A stretch of 64,000 nucleotides of DNA from JACSRF01 sp963695505. Its GTDB lineage: Bacteria; Chloroflexota; Anaerolineae; Promineifilales; Promineifilaceae. Below are positions 37,767 to 46,767 of this stretch, piece by piece (within the stretch, counting starts at the first letter, position 1; each line of letters opens with the position of its first letter). The DNA is taken from assembly GCA_963695505.1 (NCBI GenBank), contig CAVOGX010000004.1, positions 66,525 through 130,524 on the forward strand, in the 5' to 3' direction. The notes below the pieces were generated by a model, which saw only the letters and a list, made by a program, of their open reading frames with translations, made no database searches and was not told where the DNA came from. Position numbers and translations under genes: made by a program.

Positions 37767-38998
37767 TGCTGCGCACGATGTTACTTTTCATTTTACTGGC
37801 GTTACTCAGCAGCGTGCCCGAGGTTTTCGCGCAAGACGCACCTATTCTTGAGCACGCTGTGCAGCCTGGCGATACCTGGGACACGCTAGCCTGGCGCTAC
37901 GGCCTGGAAGACGGGGACGTGGCCCCTTTCCGATCTATCAACCGCCAGCGCCAGCCGGTTATCGGCACTACTCTGGCACTGCCAGACAAGGGCATAAATC
38001 GCGCCGGGCTCATTTTACGCAGCAATGACGGCGGGCTGCTGGAAACATCCGTTACCCACAACCTCTCCCCCTGGGCAATCACCTTGCAAAACAATCTAGC
38101 TCATCCCTATCTGCCCCTGGCCTACCAGCCCCTTTTCCTGCCGGGATCAGACGCGCCCCGTGACCTACCCATTGGCTTCACCGACCTCACTTTTTCGGCC
38201 GTGCCCGCCCGACCGGGGCAGGCCCTGGCGCTGCGCGGGCAAACCGCCAAACCCCTGACGGTCACGGTAAAGTTAAACATGGAGCCCTTCAACAGCTTTG
38301 GAAACGGCCGTTCTCAGGTTGCTTTAGGCGGAACCTACAACTTTTACGGGGCAGGCCAGCCCGAGCTCAGCATCCAACCGGCCAACGCTCCGGGCTGGAG
38401 CCAGCCGTGGCTATTCGTAGACGACCAGTGGGATTTTGAGCAAATCACCCTCACCGGAACAGCCGCGCAAATTACCCAGGAAGACATTGACCGCGAGCGC
38501 GCCCGTCTTTTTGAAATCTGGAATACCGCCACCCCTACCGTACAATTTCAGACCCCCTTCCGCCAGCCTTTGGACAGCTACCTCTACATCAGTTCTAACT
38601 ACGGGGCGCGCCGTTCTTACAACGGTGGTGCATACAACCGCTCTCACGAAGGGGTGGACTTTGCCGCTTATGGGGGAACGCCCGTTTTGGCCAGCGCTGG
38701 GGGCACTGTCGTCATTGCGGAAATGCTCTACGTGCGCGGGGGTACGGTTATCATAGACCACGGATTAGGTATTTACACTGGCGTGTACCACATGAACAAC
38801 GTCCTTGTTAACGTGGGGGACGTCGTGCAGCCAGGGCAAATTGTAGGAGAAGTTGGCAGCACCGGCTTTTCTACCGGCAATCACCTGCACTGGGACCTGT
38901 TGGTGAATGGCACTTGGGTCAACGCCATAGCCTGGACCGAGCAAAACCTGGCCTGCTGGATTGCGGACGCTTATGGGCAGCCCTGTACCAGCAACTAG
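37760..38998 (+). CDS. Secreted LysM-M23 metallopeptidase
   Basis: A 412-aa exported protein. Signal peptide: MLRTMLLFILLALLSSVPEV, followed by FAQD, starting at the first or second ATG. A LysM peptidoglycan-binding domain is at about residues 32-75 (HAVQPGDTWDTLAWRYGLE). A beta-rich linker follows. The C-terminal M23 (LytM) domain has the zinc ligands HEGVD (H..D) and HLHWD, with the mid-motif YHMNN. M23 enzymes cut peptide cross-bridges in peptidoglycan or act as non-catalytic activators. Here all metal ligands are present, so activity is expected. The next gene is convergent. Confidence 0.9.
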   Translation: MVMLRTMLLFILLALLSSVPEVFAQDAPILEHAVQPGDTWDTLAWRYGLEDGDVAPFRSINRQRQPVIGTTLALPDKGINRAGLILRSNDGGLLETSVTHNLSPWAITLQNNLAHPYLPLAYQPLFLPGSDAPRDLPIGFTDLTFSAVPARPGQALALRGQTAKPLTVTVKLNMEPFNSFGNGRSQVALGGTYNFYGAGQPELSIQPANAPGWSQPWLFVDDQWDFEQITLTGTAAQITQEDIDRERARLFEIWNTATPTVQFQTPFRQPLDSYLYISSNYGARRSYNGGAYNRSHEGVDFAAYGGTPVLASAGGTVVIAEMLYVRGGTVIIDHGLGIYTGVYHMNNVLVNVGDVVQPGQIVGEVGSTGFSTGNHLHWDLLVNGTWVNAIAWTEQNLACWIADAYGQPCTSN

Positions 38999-39013
38999 TT
39001 TCTTGGATCGCTG

Positions 39014-40897
39014 CTAGAATGGAAAGAGCAAAGGCAGCAGCAGTACCGCCGCTATAAGGGTTACAAAAATCAGCGGCACTCCCACCTTGATATAATCACC
39101 AAAGCGATAATCGCCCGCGCCCATCACTAACGTATTCACCGGGGAGGCCACCGGCGTGGCAAAGGCCATTGACGCCGCCAGCGCTACCGACATCAAAAAT
39201 GCGTGGGGGGTAATGCTTAAATTGTTGGCCGCGGCCAGGGCAATGGGGGCAATGACCACGGTGGTCGCCGTATTCGACAACACCTGGGTGAAAAGCGAGG
39301 TGAGCAGGAACAAGCCTGCCAGGACAGCTAGCGCATCAATTTGCCCCAAGGTGTCTACCAGACCACGGGCAGCCAGGTCCACCAGCCCTACCCTCTCCAG
39401 GGCAGTGCTCATGGGCAGCATGCCCGCCACCAGCACAATGCTCTTCCAATCAATGGCGCGGTAGGCGTCATCCATAGTCAGGCAGCCAGTGAGCACCATA
39501 AGCAGCGCCGCCAGCAGGCTGGCCGTAGCAATGGGCAGCAAATCGGCCACCAACACGGCGACCATTCCCAACAAAATTACCAGGGCCACGGCCGATTTCT
39601 GCCGGTTTGGCGCGCCCATCATTGATTCTGGCTGGCCCATGACCACAAAATCTCGCCGCTGGCGCTTTAGTTCCGCGATTTGCTTCCACGATCCCTGCAC
39701 CAGCAAAATGTCGCCAAAGCGCAGCGGCGTACTCTTCATGTCCAGTTTCCCTTTGCTGCCTGGCCCGGAAAGGCCCAACACGGTGAGCTTGTAAATCGAA
39801 CCAAAACGGGCATCAACCAGGGTTTTGCCTACCAGGCTGGAGCGTGGGGGAATGAGCACCTCGGCTACGCCGACCTCTTCGTTGAGCAGCACGCTGGCGT
39901 CTTCGTCCTCGCGAGCTGGCCGCACGCCGAGGTTCCAGCGGGCAGCCATTTGGGTGATAGCTTCGGTTTCGCCCTGCACCATCAGGACGTCGTCGAGTTC
40001 AAACACCGTGTCAGGTTGGGGTGAAATGGAGACGCGCGGGGGCAACGGCCGTTCCGACTCTCGCTGCCGCCCCCACACTAACTGCAGCACCGGGCGTGGC
40101 TCTTCGCGGCGCAGAATGTCCAGCACCGTCACGCCAAACTGCTTGCGAAGCTGCGCCTCGGCCAAGGTTTTACCTACCAGGTCAGACGCCCGTCGCACCC
40201 GCAGCCGGTACAAATTATCCGGCAGGCGGTACAAATCCACCAATTCCTCTGGAGATTTGAATGACTGCGTGTCTACCTGCACCCGGCGATCGGGCAGCAG
40301 CCGGCGGCCCAGCAAAGCCATGTAGCCAATGCCCAACACAATCAGGGTTACACCCATAGGCGTATAGCTGAAGAACGAAAACGGCTCCAGCCCATTTTCG
40401 CGCAGCAAGTCACTAACAATGATATTGGGCGGCGTACCGATGAGGGTGGTGGCTCCGCCCAAAAGGGAGCCATAAGCCAGGGGGATGAGCAGCTTTGACG
40501 AGGGAATCTTGGCGCTGCGGGCTAAGATCACCACCGCGGGCAGCAGCACCGCCACTGTTCCCGTATCGCTCATGAAGCTGGACATGAGGGCCACGGCGAT
40601 CATCAGCACCAGGGTCAGGCGCAGTTGGCCACTGCCCGCCACTTGCAGCACCCTGCGCCCAATCATGCCCGCCAATCCCGTTTGCAGTACGGCCCCGCCC
40701 ACAATAAAAAGGGCGGCTATGGTCAAAACGGCCGTATTAGAAAATCCTGCCAGCGCTTCGGCCGTGCTCAGCGACCCGGTGAGCATGAGGGCTACCACTA
40801 CGCCCAAAGCAACCACGTCCACACGCAGCCATTCGGTAACAAAGAATACGACAGCAACGATTAAAATTCCCAGAACTAACCAGGCTTCAATACTCAT
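39014..40897 (-). CDS. SLC13/DASS-family anion transporter with two TrkA-C domains
   Basis: A 627-aa membrane protein. About 11-12 helices are split by a cytoplasmic insert (residues ~200-400) holding two RCK_C/TrkA-C domains (VGKTLAEAQLRKQFGVTVL and LVGKTLVDARFGSIYKLTVLG). DASS motifs flank it: FMSDTGTVAVLLPAV and LIGTPPNIIVSDLL in the first half, LSNTATTVVIAPIA and ATPVASPVNTLVMGAG in the second. Such proteins import sulfate, dicarboxylates or other anions with Na+. The start at 40897 has AGGA 9 bases upstream and the family N-terminus MSIEAWL; the longer frame to 41050 overlaps the next gene. It may be operonic with the HAD gene (13-bp gap). Confidence 0.9.
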   Translation of the reverse strand: MSIEAWLVLGILIVAVVFFVTEWLRVDVVALGVVVALMLTGSLSTAEALAGFSNTAVLTIAALFIVGGAVLQTGLAGMIGRRVLQVAGSGQLRLTLVLMIAVALMSSFMSDTGTVAVLLPAVVILARSAKIPSSKLLIPLAYGSLLGGATTLIGTPPNIIVSDLLRENGLEPFSFFSYTPMGVTLIVLGIGYMALLGRRLLPDRRVQVDTQSFKSPEELVDLYRLPDNLYRLRVRRASDLVGKTLAEAQLRKQFGVTVLDILRREEPRPVLQLVWGRQRESERPLPPRVSISPQPDTVFELDDVLMVQGETEAITQMAARWNLGVRPAREDEDASVLLNEEVGVAEVLIPPRSSLVGKTLVDARFGSIYKLTVLGLSGPGSKGKLDMKSTPLRFGDILLVQGSWKQIAELKRQRRDFVVMGQPESMMGAPNRQKSAVALVILLGMVAVLVADLLPIATASLLAALLMVLTGCLTMDDAYRAIDWKSIVLVAGMLPMSTALERVGLVDLAARGLVDTLGQIDALAVLAGLFLLTSLFTQVLSNTATTVVIAPIALAAANNLSITPHAFLMSVALAASMAFATPVASPVNTLVMGAGDYRFGDYIKVGVPLIFVTLIAAVLLLPLLFPF

Positions 40898-40910
40898 TTT
40901 TTGCTTTCCT

Positions 40911-41564
40911 TTAGGCGATGATACGCCAACCTCTGGCGGCAGCTTCGCGGTCCAGGCGCTTATCGGGGTGGACGGCCACGGCGTCGCGGCTGTTTGCCAG
41001 CATAGGAATATCGCGCACGGTATCGCCGTAGGCGGCGTAGAGGGGGCCATTTTGCAGAAATGGCCGTAATCGTGCGACCTTCCTGTCTCCCACGTTTAGG
41101 GGCTCGGCCGTTTGGCCTGTGAAACGGCCGTCTTCGTCGAAAGAAACGGCCGTGCCCAACCCCTCAAACTCCAACCGTACCGTAAACGCATCCAATACGG
41201 GCTGAAACAAACCGGAAACAATTATCACGCGGCGGCCAGCTTCCCGGTGCGCGGACAGCTCCGCCAACACCTGCCGGCGGCGGCGCGGCCAAAGCTGTTT
41301 CTCCACCACCCATTCCGCCATCGCTGCAAAAGCTGCGGCATCGCATCCCGCAAACAAACCAAGCAGTTCTAAAATCCAGCGCTCCTTAAAAGCGTGACCA
41401 TTCACCAGCTTCAGCCGGAACAACACCAGCCGGGGCATATTCCGGCGATAAAATTTCCGGAATATTTCAGCGTGGCCATGCGCCTCCAGATAACTGCGCA
41501 TTCCCCGCCACGCTTGCCCGGCTGTGAGTGTGCCTTCTAAATCCGCCGCCACAATTTCCTGCAC
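40911..41564 (-). CDS. HAD-IB family phosphatase
   Basis: A 217-aa HAD-superfamily hydrolase of the phosphoserine-phosphatase subgroup. Motif I is AADLEGTLT with Glu in place of the second Asp of DxDGT, motif II IIVSGLFQP, motif III Lys in VGDRKVARL, motif IV AAYGDTVRDIPML. The GTG at 41564 is chosen because GGAG lies 7 bases upstream and the protein then begins MQEIVAADLEG; the in-frame extension to 41624 adds unconserved residues. Subfamily members act on phosphoserine or phospholipid head groups, and the DxE variant makes the substrate uncertain. It is divergent from the channel gene. Confidence 0.8.
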   Translation of the reverse strand: MQEIVAADLEGTLTAGQAWRGMRSYLEAHGHAEIFRKFYRRNMPRLVLFRLKLVNGHAFKERWILELLGLFAGCDAAAFAAMAEWVVEKQLWPRRRRQVLAELSAHREAGRRVIIVSGLFQPVLDAFTVRLEFEGLGTAVSFDEDGRFTGQTAEPLNVGDRKVARLRPFLQNGPLYAAYGDTVRDIPMLANSRDAVAVHPDKRLDREAAARGWRIIA

Positions 41565-41768
41565 GCATATACTCCAAAAGGGTAATTTTTCATTGCCGAA
41601 CATCACCCGAATGCCAACAGCCATCTACCTTATCACAATCAGTAGCCACTGCACATGGATTTGGCAGGTTGCAGATTACAAGTTACAAAATCTATGCTGC
41701 CTGTAACAGGTAACTTTGTATCCTGCCACACTCGCAAGTATAGTTACAGGCACACAGAGGAGTAGCCT

Positions 41769-43370
41769 ATGTTCAACAGTAGCCAAGACCATCTGAAGGC
41801 CCGGGAAATCGACCGGCGCAGAATTGAAGTGGCGGATATAAAACGGCGCGCCCAGCAGTGGCGGCTGACCGATTGTACGGAAGAAACGTTGGAGCAAATG
41901 CGCCACGCCTTGATTGATGAGATGGAAGGGAGGCAAGAACAGCTCCAGGAGGCGAACAAACGATTGAATCTGTACCTGGAAAACGGCCGTCCCTTGGAGG
42001 TTGATCAATCCTTGCGCGCCCTGGACCGGCTCACCCACGAATGGGAAGGGCTAAACCAGCACCTGCAAGAAATTGACGAAGCCCTGTTAGAGCGTCACCT
42101 GCGCCAACGGCTGGTTAATTATCTCGGCAGTGAAAGACGCCTCAACCTTCTCGATGGCCTCATCCTGCTGGCCATTGTTTTTGTGGTCGCTCTTACCATC
42201 GTTGAAATTATCCTGCCTCTGTCCGCAACCACCATTTCCACCATTACCACCATCGACACCGCCATCTGCCTCTTTCTCATTGCCGATTTCTTCGCCCGCC
42301 TGCTGCTGGCCGAAGACCGCCGCTGGTATTTTCGCCGCTACTGGATCGACCTGGTAGCCTCCATACCCTTCTACGAATTTTTGCGCTTTGGGCGGCTGGT
42401 GCGCCTCACTCGCTTTGCCCGCCTATTTCGTCTTTTGCGCCTTAGCCGCGCCATTCGCGTCCTGCTTTTTACTTTTCGTGGTCTGGACAAGCTTTCGCGC
42501 ACCTTCCAAATCAACCTCCTAAAACGTTCCGTTATTATCGCGCTGGTATTGCTTTTCTTCGGTGGGTTGAGCATCGCTGCCTTGGAAGCGCCCCAGCAGC
42601 CCACAGCCCCTAGCGAGCTGAGCGAAAGCCTCTGGTGGAGCTTTGCCACGGTGGTGACCGGCGGATTTGCCGACCTCTACAATCCCACAACCCTGGGAGG
42701 GCGGCTGCTCACTGTGGGGCTGGTGCTGCTGGGACTGACGGTTACCGGAATTTTCACCGCCTCCCTTACCTCAGTGTTGGTAGAAGATGAATCCAGCCGC
42801 ATTGAGCAAAGCCAGATCGCCCTGGAAGCGCGATTGGGCATCATCAACCAAAAGCTGGATTTGCTCTCCGGGGAAACCAACGAGGGGCTCATTGCCCTGG
42901 AAACGGCCAGCCAAAAGCTTTCCAACAAGCGGACGCGCGCGGGCATCGCGCACACCTTGTGCGAAACGATGATGCGCGATTTTGAGTGCGTGCAGGCTTC
43001 AGTTCACATTGTAAACGGCCGTTTCACCCACCTGACTCAAATCGCCCAAATGGGGCTGACTTACGTAGGCCCGCGAGAACGTACCCCCATTGGCGATGGG
43101 TTTGCCGGGGAAATTGTGGCGGATTTATTAGCCCATGGCAACGTGGCCGAGATTGATCTGGAACCTATTACCGAACCCTGCGTGGCCGTCAATGGCGTTT
43201 CCATGGTATGCCCGCTAGTGGCTGCCCAGCGCGTCATGGGTGTGCTGCATGTGGTGCTCCCAGAAGACCTGGGGCGCTATTACCTGTATAATCGCGTGCC
43301 AATGACCCTGGCCCACCATGCGGCCGTGGCCCTGTACGCCGCCGACCTGGCCCACCAGCCTCGGTCATGA
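41769..43370 (+). CDS. Voltage-sensor ion-channel-like protein with C-terminal GAF domain and aberrant filter
   Basis: A 533-aa membrane protein. Residues 1-118 are a charged coiled coil. S1-S4 occupy 127-235, with an Arg-rich S4 (RLVRLTRFARLFRLLRLSRA, every third residue basic). S5 is at about 252-272, the pore helix at WWSFAT (289-294), the filter region at 295-303 and S6 at 311-336. A linker and a GAF domain (about 385-525) follow. Where potassium channels have T-V-G-Y-G-D this protein reads T-G-G-F-A-D (297-302), so potassium selectivity is doubtful. The GAF domain suggests ligand gating. It stands 49 bp upstream of a death-domain/ATPase gene in the same direction. A MscS-like or non-selective cation role is possible. 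Confidence 0.8.
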   Translation: MFNSSQDHLKAREIDRRRIEVADIKRRAQQWRLTDCTEETLEQMRHALIDEMEGRQEQLQEANKRLNLYLENGRPLEVDQSLRALDRLTHEWEGLNQHLQEIDEALLERHLRQRLVNYLGSERRLNLLDGLILLAIVFVVALTIVEIILPLSATTISTITTIDTAICLFLIADFFARLLLAEDRRWYFRRYWIDLVASIPFYEFLRFGRLVRLTRFARLFRLLRLSRAIRVLLFTFRGLDKLSRTFQINLLKRSVIIALVLLFFGGLSIAALEAPQQPTAPSELSESLWWSFATVVTGGFADLYNPTTLGGRLLTVGLVLLGLTVTGIFTASLTSVLVEDESSRIEQSQIALEARLGIINQKLDLLSGETNEGLIALETASQKLSNKRTRAGIAHTLCETMMRDFECVQASVHIVNGRFTHLTQIAQMGLTYVGPRERTPIGDGFAGEIVADLLAHGNVAEIDLEPITEPCVAVNGVSMVCPLVAAQRVMGVLHVVLPEDLGRYYLYNRVPMTLAHHAAVALYAADLAHQPRS

Positions 43371-43419
43371 CTTGAGGGACAATTGTTAAATCGCTCTCAT
43401 CGTAAAAAAGGTAATTGTC

Positions 43420-44934
43420 ATGGACACGTCATACTTACTCGACCTGTTGCGTAAATCGTTCAGTGAAGCGGACCTCAAAGAATTATGCTTTCGACTGCAG
43501 GTAGAGTACGCCGACCTGGAAGGCGCCACGCGCCGCGAGAAGGCCATGGCGTTGATTGCTCACACACAAAAACAAGGGCGAACAGCGACACTGACAGCCG
43601 AAATGGGCAAAATGCGCCCCCATTTGCCCCTGGCGGACGAAGAGCCCGACCACCTAAGATGGATTGATGAGGTAGCCGCCGGTTTGGGGCAGGCAAACCA
43701 GGCGCAAATCACTTCGCAAACAAATAAGCTAAAAGATATTCGTGAGCCAGACAAGCCAGGACCCGTGACCAATGCGGCCAGTCTGCGCCGCAACCCGCCC
43801 CCAGAAATGCCCACTACCCGCTGGGAAGACGAACCGGCTCTCCCACCCAATGAGCGCCACCAAACAGCAGTAAACCCATACTACGCCGGGCGCATGGTCA
43901 CAGACAAAGCGATGTTCTTTGGGCGGGATGAGGAGAGGCGGCGGCTGCGCACGCGGCTGCAAAACATGGGCAGCAGCGCCATTGTGGGCATGCGGCGCAT
44001 CGGCAAATCTTCGCTTTTGTATTACCTTAGCCACCACGAAGCTTTTGGCGGAGATTGGCAGCCTCTCTTTGCTTACCTGGATTTGCAAGATGCCCGGTAT
44101 CACACTCTGACGGGGCTGCTTAACGGCGCGCTGGGCCAATGGGCGGCGGCCCTGGGACAAGAAGACATTCCCAGGGTGACCGGTCTGGCCCCCTTTAGCG
44201 AGGCAGTGCAGCGCCTGGGCGAAGGCGGCCACCACCTGGTGCTCTGCTTGGACGAGTTTGAGCAGCTTACCAAACGCCCAGAGCAGTTTAACGACGCCGT
44301 CTTTGAAGGCTGGCGCGCTTTGGGCAACAGCGGGCACCTCGCTTTTGTCACAGTTTCGCACCAACCTCTGGCAGACTTGATTAAGCAAAGCGGGCTGACT
44401 TCTAACTTTGACAATATTTTTACGCAGCTTGACCTGGGACTGCTGGATGAGACCAGCGCCCTGGCCCTGGTGCGGGAACCGGCCCAGCAGTACGGTATTA
44501 CCCTGCCCGCCGGCGCGGTGGATGAACTGCTGCTGCTGGGGGGTACGCATCCATTTTACCTGCAAATGGCCGCCCACCACCTGGTGAACCTGCTGCAAAT
44601 GGGCAGCTTCCACACCGCGCAGCTCAAGCAGGATTTTTTGCACGAGGCAGAACCCTACTGGCGGCGGCTGTGGATGGAACTGCTGCCCCTGCAGCAAAAG
44701 CTGTTGGTGGAAGTCATGCAGCCAGACCCGCCCCTGGTGATTAAGCGGCAGTTCCGGCAGCTTGAAAGGCGCGGGGTTTTGCGGGAGGATGCGGGGGCAT
44801 ATCGGCCGTTTAGCGCTGCGTTTGGTGCTTGGCTGGATAAAGAGCTGCACCTTGCTTCTAATCAAGATGTAGACGAAGGACCTAGCGGCGACCAGAAATG
44901 GTTGAAAAAATTGCAGGGTTTGTGGAAGCGTTAA
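43420..44934 (+). CDS. Effector-associated (death-like) domain fused to AAA/STAND ATPase
   Basis: A 504-aa cytoplasmic protein. Residues 1-70 resemble bacterial effector-associated domains (LLDLLRKSFSEADLKELCFR, then YADLEG and KQGRTATL), the helical death-like modules that bring sensors and effectors together. A Pro-rich linker (105-150) follows. The ATPase begins at residue 150 with AMFFGRDEERRRL, Walker A VGMRRIGKSSLL (190-197) and Walker B HLVLCLDEFEQL (D278, E279), and a winged-helix-like C-terminus (IKRQFRQLERRGVLRE). This design is known from conflict and programmed-cell-death NTPases. The partner carrying a matching EAD is not in the window. The adjacent upstream channel gene is a candidate partner by proximity only. 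Confidence 0.8.
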   Translation: MDTSYLLDLLRKSFSEADLKELCFRLQVEYADLEGATRREKAMALIAHTQKQGRTATLTAEMGKMRPHLPLADEEPDHLRWIDEVAAGLGQANQAQITSQTNKLKDIREPDKPGPVTNAASLRRNPPPEMPTTRWEDEPALPPNERHQTAVNPYYAGRMVTDKAMFFGRDEERRRLRTRLQNMGSSAIVGMRRIGKSSLLYYLSHHEAFGGDWQPLFAYLDLQDARYHTLTGLLNGALGQWAAALGQEDIPRVTGLAPFSEAVQRLGEGGHHLVLCLDEFEQLTKRPEQFNDAVFEGWRALGNSGHLAFVTVSHQPLADLIKQSGLTSNFDNIFTQLDLGLLDETSALALVREPAQQYGITLPAGAVDELLLLGGTHPFYLQMAAHHLVNLLQMGSFHTAQLKQDFLHEAEPYWRRLWMELLPLQQKLLVEVMQPDPPLVIKRQFRQLERRGVLREDAGAYRPFSAAFGAWLDKELHLASNQDVDEGPSGDQKWLKKLQGLWKR

Positions 44935-44972
44935 ATCATTCATAATATGGCTGACCCAATCCCTGCTGTTCC

Positions 44973-45009
44973 TTACGTTATTTACACCACCACGCTATAA
45001 TCCGCTACA
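44973..45009 (+). promoter_or_regulatory. Promoter for a leaderless DUF423 transcript
   Basis: Perfect TATAAT at 44996-45001, 17 bp after a weak -35 (TTACGT at 44973-44978). Only seven bases separate it from the ATG at 45009, so the message should begin at the start codon. Confidence 0.5.
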
Positions 45010-45383
45010 TGGACAAACTATTTACAATTCTTGGTTCAATCATGATGTTTTTAAGCGTGGGTGCGGGGGCTTTTGGGGCGCACGGGCTGGGTGATTATTT
45101 GGCGAAATATGACCTGGCGGGGACGTTTGAAACGGCCGTTCGTTACCACGTCTACCATGCTCTGGCCCTGTTTGTGGCGGCGTGGGCTGTAGATAAATGG
45201 GGTGGCGCGCTGCCCACCTGGGCCGGTTATCTCTTCCTGGTTGGCATCATTTTGTTTTCCGGCAGCCTTTACCTGCTGGTGGCGACACGAATGCGCTGGC
45301 TGGGAGCCATCACGCCCCTGGGTGGCGTGGCCTTTTTGGCCGGCTGGGCGCTGATTATGCTTGCCGCCTGGCGTAGTTCGTAA
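45009..45383 (+). CDS. DUF423 family membrane protein
   Basis: A 124-aa protein with four membrane helices and the family pattern GAFGAHGLGDYLAKYDLAGTFETAVRYHVYHALAL near the N-terminus (His and Tyr conserved) and LFSGSLYLL and ITPLGGVAFLAGW in the second half. Function of the family (E. coli YgdD relatives) is unknown. It is transcribed from what looks like a leaderless promoter, and the rhodanese gene follows 2 bp after its stop. Confidence 0.9.
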   Translation: MDKLFTILGSIMMFLSVGAGAFGAHGLGDYLAKYDLAGTFETAVRYHVYHALALFVAAWAVDKWGGALPTWAGYLFLVGIILFSGSLYLLVATRMRWLGAITPLGGVAFLAGWALIMLAAWRSS

Positions 45384-45385
45384 GC

Positions 45386-45745
45386 ATGTACAGCTACACT
45401 GGCTTGCCCAGCGTTAATGTACACGACGTGGCGCAAAAGATCACTCGAGGTGACCCCTTTATTTTGCTGGATGTACGTGAGGGGCAGGAGCTCCGGCTGG
45501 CCAATCTGGGGCAATGGGCGACTCACGCTCCCCTCAGCGCGCTGGCGGAATTTGGCCTCGAAGCGCTGCCAGAATCCGTCATGGCGGATAGAGAAACAGA
45601 AATTGTGGTGATGTGCCATCACGGCATCCGCAGCGCCCAGGTAACGGCGTGGTTGAAACAGCAGGGCTGGACACGGGTGTATAATATGACGGGTGGGATT
45701 GAGGCTTACGCAACGGCCGTTGACCCCACCGTCGGTCACTATTAA
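45386..45745 (+). CDS. Rhodanese-like single-domain protein
   Basis: A 119-aa rhodanese domain: FILLDVREGQEL, then the active-site loop CHHGIRSAQ with the persulfide-forming Cys, and the typical end GWTRVYNMTGGIEAY. The loop length (CxxGxRS) fits sulfurtransferases rather than Cdc25-like phosphatases. It likely carries sulfane sulfur. Starts 2 bp after DUF423 and ends 31 bp before HMG-CoA lyase, so it may be part of that transcript. Confidence 0.92.
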   Translation: MYSYTGLPSVNVHDVAQKITRGDPFILLDVREGQELRLANLGQWATHAPLSALAEFGLEALPESVMADRETEIVVMCHHGIRSAQVTAWLKQQGWTRVYNMTGGIEAYATAVDPTVGHY

Positions 45746-45776
45746 CCTGAAACCTGCTGTTCACGACCACGAACCT

Positions 45777-46709
45777 ATGCCTGATTACATCAAAATCTAC
45801 GAAGTTGGCCCCCGCGATGGGCTGCAAAATGAACCCACTCCCATAGAAACACCCAAAAAACAGCGGCTGGTGGCTGGTCTGGTACAGGCTGGTTTACAAC
45901 ACATTGAGTTGACCAGCTTCGTCCATCCCAAATACGTCCCGCAAATGGCTGACGCGGACGCTATGATGGCCCATGCCATGCAAACGCACCCCCACGATGC
46001 ACAGTTCATCGGCCTAGTTTTCAACCAGCGCGGCTATGATCGCGCTATTGCTTCCGGCTGTGATTCCATGGCCTTTGGTGTAGCCGTCAGCGAAACCTTT
46101 AGCCAGGAAAATACGCGCATGTCGCCAGTCCGCGCCCTGGAGATTACCCGCGACCTTGTGGCCCAGGCACGGCGGGACGGCATTTGGACTCGCGTGTATC
46201 TGATGACGGCCTGGGTTTGCCCCTTTGAAGGCCCCATCAATCCATGGCGCAGCATCAGCATGGCTGAACGCATATGGGAGCTGGGTATTGACGAACTGGC
46301 CGTGGCGGACACCATTGGCCTTGCCCACCCGCTGGAAGTGGGCAGCCTGATGGAAGAATTGGGCAAGCGGCTGGACATGAACCGCCTGGCAGTGCACCTG
46401 CACGACACCCAGGCCATTGGCCTGGCCAACGCCACAGTGGCTTTGCAGGCAGGCGTGCGCATTTTCGACAGCAGCATTGGCGGACTGGGAGGCTGCCCCT
46501 TTGCGCCGGGCGCCGCAGGTAATCTGGCCACGGAGGATTTGGTGCATTTATGCGCTAAGATGGGCATTGGCACGGGCGTTGATTTCGCGCGGTTGTGGGA
46601 CATTGTGCATGAAATGGAATCGTGGGTTGAGCGGCCTGTAGGAGGGCGCATTCGCGCCTGGTGGGAAAGCGTCAGCGCCACCAAGCCAGATTTGAAGTTT
46701 GACACATAG
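45777..46709 (+). CDS. mvaB: Hydroxymethylglutaryl-CoA lyase
   Basis: A 310-aa TIM-barrel lyase that splits HMG-CoA into acetoacetate and acetyl-CoA in leucine breakdown. It begins IYEVGPRDGLQNEPTPI with the metal-binding Asp, has IELTSFVHPKYVPQMAD and the metal-site HLHDTQAIGLAN. The catalytic Cys is in the loop GGLGGCPFAPGAAGN. The ATG at 45777 is used; the in-frame codon at 45693 is inside the rhodanese gene. It fits functionally with the acyl-CoA dehydrogenases elsewhere in the window. Confidence 0.95.
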   Translation: MPDYIKIYEVGPRDGLQNEPTPIETPKKQRLVAGLVQAGLQHIELTSFVHPKYVPQMADADAMMAHAMQTHPHDAQFIGLVFNQRGYDRAIASGCDSMAFGVAVSETFSQENTRMSPVRALEITRDLVAQARRDGIWTRVYLMTAWVCPFEGPINPWRSISMAERIWELGIDELAVADTIGLAHPLEVGSLMEELGKRLDMNRLAVHLHDTQAIGLANATVALQAGVRIFDSSIGGLGGCPFAPGAAGNLATEDLVHLCAKMGIGTGVDFARLWDIVHEMESWVERPVGGRIRAWWESVSATKPDLKFDT

Positions 46710-46767
46710 CAGGTAAGTTACAAGATATATAAGGTTTCTTTCCTTTGGAGATGGTGAGGAGAAAGCG

